Below, in pieces: positions 1 through 9,374 of a DNA stretch of 64,000 nt. This DNA is from Ophiodon elongatus (taxonomy: Eukaryota; Chordata; Actinopteri; Perciformes; Hexagrammidae): the NCBI GenBank assembly GCA_016806645.1, contig JACSYO010002119.1, positions 78,821 to 142,820 on the forward strand. Reading direction: 5' to 3'. Under the pieces are notes generated by a model that worked only from the letters and a program-made list of their open reading frames with translations, searched no databases and was not told the DNA's origin. Numbering within the stretch: the first letter of the stretch is position 1; every line of letters starts with the position of its first letter. Both the position numbers and the translations under genes were made by a program.

Positions 1-112
1 GTAAATCAGGGTCCTCACGAGTGTCGGGGAGCAAACGTGAGTTGTGTTTGTCATTCATCAACAGACCCGGCAGATTGCGTGGACCCCGTTCAGACGGCCG
101 TCCGAATACCTG

Positions 113-182
<70 letters not shown>
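113..182. repeat. (TG)n microsatellite
   Basis: About 70 bases of uninterrupted TG dinucleotides. The rest of 1-589 is unremarkable AT-rich DNA with no coding signal that I can support. Confidence 0.95.
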
Positions 183-183
<1 letters not shown>

Positions 184-589
184 TACTGAATTTACTTGAT
201 AAAAAAACAAATAAATAACAGTGAATGTGTTTTTAGGTCGACTGGCGGCTGGCGGAGCAGCTGCCTGGGCTTGATATAGAGCGTAATGAATGGACAGCAC
301 ACACATTTTAATTACAGCTCCGTTGTTGTGACGGTTTGGGAATCGAGTGTTTGTGATCAACAGGTGGTTTTATTCCTGCATGTCCCCGATGAACCCCGTC
401 TCCTAACAAATTATATTCCCTGCAACTAAACATTATTCATAATCACGCTTTGAGTTTTAAACAGTTTAACAGTCACCGATTGTCATCTTTTAGGGGGGAA
501 AACATCATGCATGGGCTTAAAATAATACAGTTAGGTTTAGGCAACAAAACCACGTACTTGGGTTGAGAAAAACGGGAAGTGTCTTAAAA

Positions 590-1256
590 CTTGCATTCTC
601 TCTCCTGACCACCAGGGGGCGACTCCTCTAGTTGTATAGAAGTCAAAGCTTCATGTATTAAAGCTGCATTCTCTCTCCTGACCACCAGGGGGCGACTCCT
701 CTGGTTGTATAGAAGTCAAAGCTTCATGTGTTAAAGCTGCATTCTCTCTCCTGACCACCAGGGGGCGACTCCTCTGGTTGTATAGAAGTCAAAGCTTCCT
801 GTGTTAAAGCTGCATTCTCTCTCCTGACCACCAGGGGGCGACTCCTCTGGTTGTATAGAAGTCAAAGCTTCATGTGTTAAAGCTGCATTCTCTCTCCTGA
901 CCACCAGGGGGCGACTCCTCTGGTTGTATAGAAGTCAAAGCTTCATGTGTTAAAGCTGCATTCTCTCTCCTGACCACCAGGGGGCGACTCCTCTGGTTGT
1001 ATAGAAGTCAAAGCTTCATGTGTTAAAGCTGCATTCTCTCTCCTGACCACCAGGGGGCGACTCCTCTGGTTGTATAGAAGTCAAAGCTTCATGTGTTAAA
1101 GCTGCATTCTCTCTCCTGACCACCAGGGGGCGACTCCTCTGGTTGTATAGAAGTCAAAGCTTCATGTGTTAAAGCTGCATTCTCTCTCCTGACCACCAGG
1201 GGGCGACTCCTCTGGTTGTATAGAAGTCAAAGCTTCATGTGTTAAAGCTGCATTCT
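590..1256 (+). repeat. 73-bp tandem repeat array A with CTCF-like motif (9 copies)
   Basis: Nine near-identical 73-bp units; the GACCACCAGG element begins at 607, 680, 753, 826, 899, 972, 1045, 1118 and 1191. Each unit contains CCACCAGGGGGCGAC, which closely matches the vertebrate CTCF core consensus. The unit also has CTCTCTCCT before the motif and GTATAGAAGTCAAAGC after it. The same unit recurs in six other arrays in this window, so it belongs to a dispersed element that has expanded internally. Protein binding is inferred, not shown. Confidence 0.95.
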
Positions 1257-1671
1257 GTATTTCTTCATTGAAAGAGGAGCGAAGAAGATGGAGAAGATGT
1301 TTTTCGCTCAACTCACTACTGGTTTCGGTTGGAGTTTGATTGACAGATGCTTCATCCAATCCCCTGCCAAGTATCTTTTTCTTTAAAGTGCCTGCCCTTT
1401 TCCTAACAGGGAGAATATTTCCTCTTATTTGAGTTGATAAAAACTCCAGTGAGCAGCTGCTTTAGAGCCTTTTTTTAAAAAGTGAAACCACATGTTTGTG
1501 TTTTTAAAGATTCTCGTCCTCAGTAGTGACCGCAGACGGGAAGTCAGACAGCATCCAGGGCAGTTTAGTCATATTTCATTATAATTTTAGAGCTCAGCTG
1601 GTTGGAGATGAAACCGTGATGCGTATTTAAAAACTCTCTCAGAAGAAAAGAGAATCCTCCAGACTTTAAGC

Positions 1672-1767
1672 AACATGTTGCCAAGGCTGTGCAGCAACAT
1701 GTTGCCAAGGCTGTGCAGCAACATGTTGCCAAGGCTGTGCAGCAACATGTTGCCAAGGCTGTGCAGC
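1672..1767. repeat. 24-bp tandem repeat (4 copies)
   Basis: Four copies of a 24-bp unit containing CAACATGTTGCCAAGGC. Open reading through it is a by-product of the period being a multiple of three. The flanks, 1257-1671 and 1768-2180, hold nothing I can assign. Confidence 0.9.
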
Positions 1768-2195
1768 TGAAGCCTCCTGAGACTCTGCGTGAAATGTCAG
1801 TTAAATGTCAGGAGCGACAGCTGGCGGGGAGATATTAGAGATCTGTTCTCACCCCCGAGATGAAAGAGGAGGTCACGCTGAATTATTGGCTTTAAAATAA
1901 AAAAGCCTGGTTTCTAATGGACCATATAAACACCGCGTGTGATCCCCATGCAGCGTCACGCACACACCGAGGGCCATGAATTAGATTTTACTGACATCTC
2001 ATGGCAAATCTGTATCATTACATATGAGCTCAAACTGGGACCGAAATATCTCAACTTTTCCTTTCAGTGCGCACCAGAACGTTTTGGGATCGTGGTGATG
2101 TTTTATTTGAATAACTTAGTGTTAAATGCACAATAACAAGGTGTGTGTGTATACACGGCACTAGGTCCAGTTTAATATAAAACACTATGTTATAA

Positions 2196-2215
2196 TATAT
2201 ATATATATATATATG

Positions 2216-2261
<46 letters not shown>

Positions 2262-2326
2262 TATCTTTTTTTTTTTTTAAATTAAATAGAGGACATATAT
2301 ATATATATATGTCCTCTATTTAATTT

Positions 2327-2358
<32 letters not shown>
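2196..2358. repeat. AT-rich tract with a perfect palindrome
   Basis: (TA)n runs flank an inverted repeat at about 2279-2327. Its arms read AAATTAAATAGAGGACATA and the reverse complement, joined by a short TA core. A MITE remnant or cruciform-forming hairpin is possible. Confidence 0.85.
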
Positions 2359-2361
<3 letters not shown>

Positions 2362-3106
2362 GGCCCCTGCTCCATCTCTCTAGTTTGGGGTCTTTAGCCT
2401 GAAATAGAGAATAATAATAATATATATCATCAGCAGATTTATCCTTTAATAAACTGAAGTTTTTCTTTAACGTGAGAACCAATATTAATATCGGACGTCA
2501 GCTTCTATTTGCATGCCGACTGAGAACGTTTGCATGAAAGGAGGCCGTAAAAAAAAAAAAAGAATCCACTTTTCTTTCTCGTCACATTTCCGTCTGTACA
2601 TAAAACATACCGCCTGCTCCCGTTAAAACCGGATCCCGAGCTATTGTCCATCGGGGAGGAAAGTTATTAAGAGGATTGTTGATACTGAAGCAGGATTTAA
2701 GGTGGCGGATCACGTTAAAGCCGCTTAAGGGGGAATTACACGGATACAGAAGGTTTGAGAGGTTAAAGAGCGTTTAGAGACGCTTCTGTGTGCTTTGGAA
2801 TCTTTAACCAAATTAGCTAAAGTCAACAGGCAGCGGGCTTCTTATCCTATTATGGTTGGGCCGTCTCCACCGGAGGTTTGGAATTTGAATATCAACGTTA
2901 TGTAATGTGTGCCGGCTCCAGCTGACACCGGCAGGAGTTTAAATACCAGCAGATAGTTCAGTTATCTTTAGGATTCTGGCTTTAAAAATTAAATAAAAGG
3001 CAGGTTGAAATACTTCGTTTTTTCTTTTGTAACGCGTCTTCTTTCAGACGAGTGGAAAGAAAACATTCATTTTACTTCTTTGTTTGTTTACGTCTGTAGA
3101 TTTCTA

Positions 3107-3590
3107 CTAAATTCAACAAAAGTTACCATTAGATGCCTCATTTGCATATTTAAACATAACATTACAGAAAACTTGTAATACAATAACTCCTCCTCTTAAT
3201 GTGAGTGATGAACTGGTGAAGTTTCATGGTGATATCTACTCATTAATGTTTTGACCCTCTTCACCTGTAGAGTCTTCTTCATGTCTGTAATTTAACTAAA
3301 CATCTCTTTAATAAATGAGTTTGTTCTCAGACTCTGATCCAGAAATCTCCACTTCAGTAGCTCTTACATCACCAAACTTTACTCTTTACTTCTGGAAGAT
3401 TCTGGAGCTTTCTACAGAGGGGTTTGTTCACATATCATTCAGAGCCTCATTTATACTACATTTATTACTAAAAACAGAGTGAAAATAGTTATTTTTAAGG
3501 ATGTTGACAGTATTTTCTGATTCATGGAGAGAAACTAAGAGATGAATCATAAACTCTCTTTGTAGAAACCTTCAACTCTAATAAGTCAAT
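3107..3590 (+). repeat. dispersed repeat R1, forward copy
   Basis: About 480 bp that reappears inverted at 25190-25815 in myosin intron 18. Shared landmarks include GATATCTACTCATTAATG, CTCTTCACCTGTAGAGTC and CTCTGATCCAGAAATCTCC. No coding capacity or clear termini are visible, so its class is unknown. Bases 2360-3106 and 3591-4214 around it show nothing else I can support. Confidence 0.8.
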
Positions 3591-4214
3591 AAAATGAAAG
3601 AAGAATTTTTAACCCGTCTTTTATCCAAAGTTCACGTTTATGTTCTGGAAATGTATGAAAATTACGATATTTCATAAGATGCGTATTTAATTAAATCTCC
3701 ATCATCCTTTTGGTGGTTTTGTTGTACTTGTACACTGTTATCATGCTCATTAGTACAGCTTGGTGACGTCACTTTTCATTATATATTTCCCCATATTCTT
3801 TTTATTTATTTGTGCAAACGATTAGTGTTTAATGTTACACCTGTGCTCTTTTAAAGCGACCGTGAATATGAATATATATGAATGACCTTGGTGACCTTTT
3901 GGTGCCATAATCAGTTTTCTTTATTGTGTTTGTCCAATTCCCATCAGCCTCAAATGTACTTTGTGTTTAATTATCAAACAGACATTATATCTGCATCAGC
4001 TTGTTAACAACAGTCACTCAAACATAAGGAGGGTCACGTGTCCTCGCTTTGAGGTGTTGTGCCTAAACACCAGACTTCATAGAGGAATTATCATATTTAA
4101 AAACAGAACAGGTGTATTTTTGATCTGCTTCGACTTAAATAGTGTTTACAAGCTATGAAATCATGTAGAAAGCCTTTTGAAACAAATCGGCTCGGTCACG
4201 TGATGTCTCTGATG

Positions 4215-4697
4215 CTACTGCAGCTGCTCCACCAGCTCAGAGTCCAGCTCAGAGTCCGGCTCACAGGCTGCAGGGTTCCGCCGCTTCTGGAGCTTCTGCT
4301 TCGGCCTGAAGTCCCCGGAGAGCCGCTCCCTCCGGAGCCTCTGCTCCCGCTGCCTCCTCAGCAGAGCCATGGTCTCCCTCCTCTGGTCGGCCATGGCCTC
4401 GTAGCGCCGCCGCTCCTCCAGCCTCTGCAGGAGAGCAGGCCCCGGACCCGGACCTGGACCCGGACCCGGACCCGGCGGCGGGGCGGCGCGCTGCTCGGGA
4501 CCGGCGCTGCAGCCGCGCTGCAGCCGGGACACCGGCAGCCTCTGGCGGATGTCCGCGGACACCAGCCGGGACTCCGGCGGCGGCTGGAGCCACATCGAGC
4601 TCCACAGCAGCCGCGCGCGGGACACGTGCTCCGGCGAGGATCCGCGGAACACCGTGAACAAGTCATCCAGGAGCTCCTCCTCCTCGGGGGCGGACAT
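4215..4697 (-). CDS. hoatz: HOATZ-like cilia and flagella associated protein, single coding exon
   Basis: ATG at 4697, stop at 4215, 160 residues. Two blocks resemble vertebrate HOATZ (human C11orf88). One, near residues 27-55, has a W, then PPPESRLV, then RQRLPVSR. The other, near residues 107-130, is a basic helix with ALLRRQREQRLRRERLS followed by a PKQK stretch. HOATZ is known in motile cilia and sperm flagella. A Gly-Pro dipeptide run lies between the blocks at about residues 74-86. No intron interrupts the frame, whereas I recall the mammalian gene as multi-exon, so a retrocopy or intron loss is possible. No poly-A scar is evident. The family call comes from remembered motif similarity only. 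The gene lies upstream of, and divergent from, the myosin. Confidence 0.7.
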   Translation of the reverse strand: MSAPEEEELLDDLFTVFRGSSPEHVSRARLLWSSMWLQPPPESRLVSADIRQRLPVSRLQRGCSAGPEQRAAPPPGPGPGPGPGPGPALLQRLEERRRYEAMADQRRETMALLRRQREQRLRRERLSGDFRPKQKLQKRRNPAACEPDSELDSELVEQLQ

Positions 4698-5266
4698 TTT
4701 TAAATGTTAACAACAACAACAACAACAAAAACACTCAAAAATGAAGTGAAATGCACTGTTGATTGGCTGGTCGCCATGGAAACGAGGATGCCACGGCGAG
4801 CCTCTTCCGCGTAACCCTTTCAAAATAAAAGTAGTTCATTGGGGGGGCTACCTCATTGACCTTGGGGGTGAATTGGGGGAATGTGCATGAAACAAACCTA
4901 TCTAAATATATAATCTAAAAGGCGGAATTATGTATTTATTAAACAAATTTGAGGTATTTACATGCTTTAAAATTTACATAATATAAACTCTCACTGTTTT
5001 TTTCTTTTTATACACTTCAGAAACACCTGTTCCTGTTTTTGCTAATATTCCAATAAAAATCCACTTAAAGTACTGATATAAATGACTGTGTTATGTTTTC
5101 AATGGATGGTGTTTAAACACTTTTAATGGTGTAAAACTGAAGTTTAACTTCATACCTTTCGAACTGAACATAATTATTATCTTTAGCTTTGCTTTTACCA
5201 GAGGAAAAGTGTTGTTCCTGCTTTCTCTCATCAAAGTCCCTTTCCTATAGTATTTAGACATTTAAC

Positions 5267-5412
5267 GACTATATATATATATATATATATATGTATGTCA
5301 AAACTTTGACACACGTATATTAATAATACTTACATTCGATGGCGATCGCCGAAGAAAATGACCTCTCACCCAATATGTCCGAACCAGGCCAATAGACGAT
5401 ACATCGTTTTTA

Positions 5413-5455
<43 letters not shown>
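5267..5455. repeat. two (TA)n tracts in intergenic DNA
   Basis: TA dinucleotide runs at about 5271-5296 and 5411-5453. The rest of 4700-6030 is AT-rich intergenic DNA with no gene signal visible to me. Confidence 0.85.
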
Positions 5456-5456
<1 letters not shown>

Positions 5457-6029
5457 TTTACATGACTAAATTATGGTTTATTCTTCAGTGATCTTAGTTA
5501 ACAGTTCTTTCTACTTGAGTAAACGTAACGATGCAAACGTGTAAACATAAACAAGTACAGAAGTCTTATCAGCTAAATATACTCAAAGGATAAAAAGTAA
5601 AACTATTCATTATGAATGGCTTCTGTTATAATGTTATACGTTAATGTGCTTTAATGTTAGAGGAGGTGGGAGTGGAGGGATGATGGGCGGTTTCAACTCG
5701 TTTATTTATTATATAAACTCATCTTTTGTTTGTATTTTAAAGTCTTAATCTGAAAAACAAACAACGAGTAACTGCAGCTGTCAAAATAAAAGGTGGAGCA
5801 ACATATTGTTTATTGATAGTCATGATACCTTCTGAAAGATAGTCGAGTCGAATGTTAAAGTAACAGAAATGGAAATACTAAGTAGTGCAAATAAATATAT
5901 TATAATTATTATTATCAATTCAATTAAATTTATATATATTGTAATCTCCTTCTCTCTTCACTTCTCAGTCTCCATAACCACAAATTCAAAGCTTTTAATT
6001 TGAAGGCGTAATTAAACCTCTCCTCTTTG

Positions 6030-6145
6030 CTCTGATTGGCTGGCTGGACGTCGCTCGTGGCCGCGCGTGGCGCTCGTGGCGCTCGTGGCCACCCCCAGGT
6101 GTCGCGGGCCGGTTTAAATAGTGTGCAGGGAGGAAGGACGGCGTC
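6030..6145 (+). promoter_or_regulatory. myh11: predicted myosin heavy chain core promoter
   Basis: An inverted CCAAT box (ATTGG, 6035-6039) and GC-rich sequence precede a TATA-like TTTAAATA (6113-6120). Transcription would start near 6145. The element order, and a good donor at 6238 just downstream, support a promoter for the myosin gene. The start site itself is inferred. Confidence 0.6.
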
Positions 6146-6237
6146 ATCATCATCATCATCATCAGTTTACCTGACATGATATTCTCATTTCTCTGAGTTG
6201 AGCCTCCGTCCTGCACTGAGGGCTGAGACACTGCGCA
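6145..6237 (+). other. myh11: non-coding exon 1 of the myosin gene (predicted)
   Basis: Bounded by the TATA-like box upstream and the consensus donor GCA|GTGAGTA at 6238. It holds only a six-codon upstream ORF (MIFSFL, ending at a TGA) and no start in frame with the myosin. A non-coding first exon is usual in vertebrate smooth and non-muscle myosin genes. The 5' end is approximate. Confidence 0.55.
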
Positions 6238-6763
6238 GTGAGTACCAAGACTTTTATTCATGAATATATTATATAACTTTATTTATACATGTTTAATATA
6301 CAGGGGACAGGTGGAGGTTATTAACATACTTCTATGAAAGGAATTTAGCTGGACTTACATGTTCAATTACGGTTATAAATATTGTTTAAATGTGCAAAAT
6401 GACTTTAAAAAATAGCTTGCAAATACCTAAAAGTCATATTTATGTCTCTCTTGGAGCGTTTTGTGTTACGTTTGCTGCTGAAGATTAATAAAATAGATGT
6501 GAGAAATTAAGTTTAATTCAAAACCAGCAGCCTGCTGCATCATCCTGAAGTTTTTTTTAAAGCCCCCAAGGATTGTATTTTAATCTTTTCTCTTTTTGTT
6601 GCCATTGCAATTTAAATTAAATACGTAAGAAATCTCCATTAAGAGACGTCCGCATATTGATTCGCGTTCACATACCTGCTCTCGGCCACACATGGACGCA
6701 CACCTTGTGACCTGTCACCATTTTGGTGTAAACGGTAAGCTTGGCTGGACCCGTGGAGCTGCA

Positions 6764-6773
6764 CCTTATAAGG
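6764..6773. promoter_or_regulatory. perfect CArG box in intron 1 (putative SRF site)
   Basis: CCTTATAAGG fits CC(A/T)6GG exactly. It lies about 530 bp into intron 1. Mammalian Myh11 is known to need SRF-binding CArG elements in its 5' flank and first intron for smooth-muscle expression, so the position is suggestive. A near-match, CCATTTTGG (one W short), lies at about 6718. Function is inferred. Confidence 0.55.
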
Positions 6774-7689
6774 AAGCATGCCTGCTAAGTCCCTAGCATC
6801 CCCTCTTTGGGCTACCGAGGCTACCAGGAGCAAAGGGTTAGCCAAACATGGGCATTCCAGCATGGCAGCCGAGCTGTTTGATTACAGGGGTTATCTGCCT
6901 GCTGCTTTTCATGTTTTATTGCCTGCTGTTCTATGGGAGGTCAAAGCCGCCCTGTGACCTGCGTGAGGAGGCAGAGGCGAGGATAAGGGAGTAAGTAGCT
7001 CATCGCAAAAAGCCGTAGGGAAATATGCAGAGGCCGTTATCTGCAGTAATCTGTCCCCGAAAACCAAATGCGGGCGACGTGAGTGACAGTCGGATGCAGA
7101 AGGCGACAGTTTGAGAGTCAGAAAACATATTTTATTTGATGCTCGTCTGGCGATTCCACTGTTTTAAATAGATTGTGGTGTTTTCGTTAATAAGTTTGTT
7201 AAATCAAAGAGTTCTGAGCTCCGTCGACACGGGACTTTTGTGCATTTTCAAAACTTTTGTTGCTTAATTAGGAACAAATATTAAAATGTTTAAAATCTGA
7301 AAACGACAGTCAAAGTCTTTACGCTCGTTTTCTTTTGAAGTTCAGCTTCTTTCTGGGACTTTTCACAACACTTTGTTTATGAGTTATTAAGTTAAAGCAA
7401 GGGGAATCTATGTGTACGGCACGCTTCATGCACAAAGGTGCAAAGTGGTTTCCATAAAGCATAAAAAGGTAAAAACATACAACAGAAAATAATGCAATTT
7501 ATTTATTTATTAAAAAAAAATTATACAATGGTTTTAAGAAAAAATCATAGAAATATTAAAGCTTTAAGAAGTGCAAAAGAAAAAAGAATTCATTGGGATT
7601 AATTCAAGACTTTAAAGAATAGTTTGGCATTCGTTTTCTTTTTTGCTTGGACTTAAAGGAGAAGATCGACACTCGTGTCTCTACGGTAA

Positions 7690-7765
7690 ACATGCTGCCC
7701 CCAGCAGCTGTTAGCTTAGCTTAGCATAAAGACTGGAAACGGGGGGAAACGGCTAGCCTCCGTAA
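7690..7765 (+). repeat. dispersed fish repeat (GTTAGCTTAGCTTAGCATAA family), forward copy
   Basis: Contains GTTAGCTTAGCTTAGCATAA, then AGACTGGAAACGGGGGGAAA. A reverse-oriented relative lies at about 19310-19372. The motif recurs widely in teleost DNA. The remainder of intron 1 (6238-7871) has no gene. Confidence 0.65.
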
Positions 7766-7871
7766 CAACGTGCTCTGTCTGAGAGCTGGAGTCTCCTGTT
7801 GCTGCGTCCTCGTCGGTGGAGGACTCCGAGGAACTCGGTCGTTTGATTTATGTCCACTGTTTCGTCCGCAG

Positions 7872-8214
7872 GCCAGAGGTCAAACCGAGGTCAGAGGTCA
7901 ACCCGACTCCCATCGCCCCACCAGAGGCCGACCCAGTCGCCAACGAGGATCCAGACGTCAGCCCGACCGCCACCGAACCGCCAGCGACCGACCCCGACGA
8001 GCCTCAGACCGACCCGACCTCCGACCCGACCTCCGACCTGACCTCCGACATGGCTGACCCCGCCGCCGACGACAGCAAGTTCCTCTTCCTGGACGACGAC
8101 TTCCGCAACAGCGGGGTGGCGCAGGCCGATTGGTCGGCCAAGAAGATGGTGTGGGTGCCGTCGGAGAAGGAGGGCTTCGAGGCAGCCAGCGTCAAGGAGG
8201 AGAAGGGCGACGAG
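7872..8214 (+). other. myh11: myosin exon 2: 5' UTR plus start codon and residues 1-55
   Basis: The acceptor TCCGCAG ends at 7871 and the donor GAG|GTAGGT follows 8214. The chosen ATG at 8050 has G at -3 and G at +4, and begins MADPAADDSKFLFLDDDF, which aligns with myosin N-termini. The 59 codons upstream (7872-8049) are open in the same frame and encode a Pro/Asp/Thr-rich stretch with a repeated DPTS unit, but contain no ATG. Confidence 0.8.
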
Positions 8215-9327
8215 GTAGGTCACGTGACTTCTAGGTACTTTTAACTCTATTTTAACTCTTTAATGGTACTGAAAGTCATTTAAAGTGAATGAAAAGAGAT
8301 TTTTAATCACCCATCTCTTTTTATAGATAAAACCAGAGCTTAAAACTAACTAATACTTATGTAACAACAACAACAAACAAAATCATTAAGACGACTAGAC
8401 TTAAATGTTATTTACTGGAAGAGATGCAAACAGAAACAGGAGTGTATATTATGTATGAAGAACAATGCTTTCTATGTATTGGGTGACCGCACACCCCTCT
8501 TCAAACCACAATGGACTAGTCCATAAAGACACAGTTCTGCCAGATTTGATTTGATATCGGACAAATACAAAATTTAAAATGCTAAATGCTAACAAAAAGA
8601 AAAACAATCAGGGCAGCAACATTTCGTTGTTTTGGTTTTTTTTCGAGAGAAACTTACAGATAAATACCTTTTTAACCCTTTTAAGATCACATCCGCGGTC
8701 ATGTTGTTCACCTATTTAATAATTATGCAAAAAGGTTTTATAAAAAAATCTTCTTTCTTCCTGTTTTTGTATCAAAATCCAGTTGTCTTTTCTTCCTGTA
8801 AACAGAGTTTTGTCCGCGTCATGCTACATGCTATAAGCCCGCCCACTTTTTTAGCGGCCCAATTAAATGCAAAGGATTTGATGTAAATTCCTGTTGTACC
8901 TTCAAACCACTCAAATATGTAAATCTACGGTCTTTTATACCCAAAGTAAATTCAAGAAATAGGTCATTTTATTCCAGACGGGGTTTGAATTTTAGTTTTT
9001 GTTTTATTCAGTTTCCCTTTTTTAGATGATTTTGCATCCATAACATAAAGAAACTGCACAAACCTGCTGGACGTCAACACGTATATATTTTTGTTTGTAA
9101 GATTTGGGTCTTCGCGCTGACGTTACTAGCGAGTGTGTTCGCGGCTGCAGGTGCTGGTGGAGCTCTCCAACGGTCAGAAGGTGACGATCAACAAAGACGA
9201 CATCCAGAAGATGAACCCGCCCAAGTTCAGCAAGGTGGAGGACATGGCCGCCCTCACCTTCCTCAACGAGGCCTCCGTCCTCCAAAACCTGCGGGAGAGA
9301 TACTTCTCCAGCCTGATCTATGTGAGG

Positions 9328-9374
<47 letters not shown>

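Noticed and set aside
590..1256. CRISPR-like regularly spaced repeats
   Set aside because: The whole 73-bp unit repeats, with no unique spacers, and the genome is a vertebrate.
7816..8049. Myosin start at 7816
   Set aside because: That codon is GTG and lies upstream of the exon 2 acceptor; the family-like N-terminus begins at the ATG at 8050.
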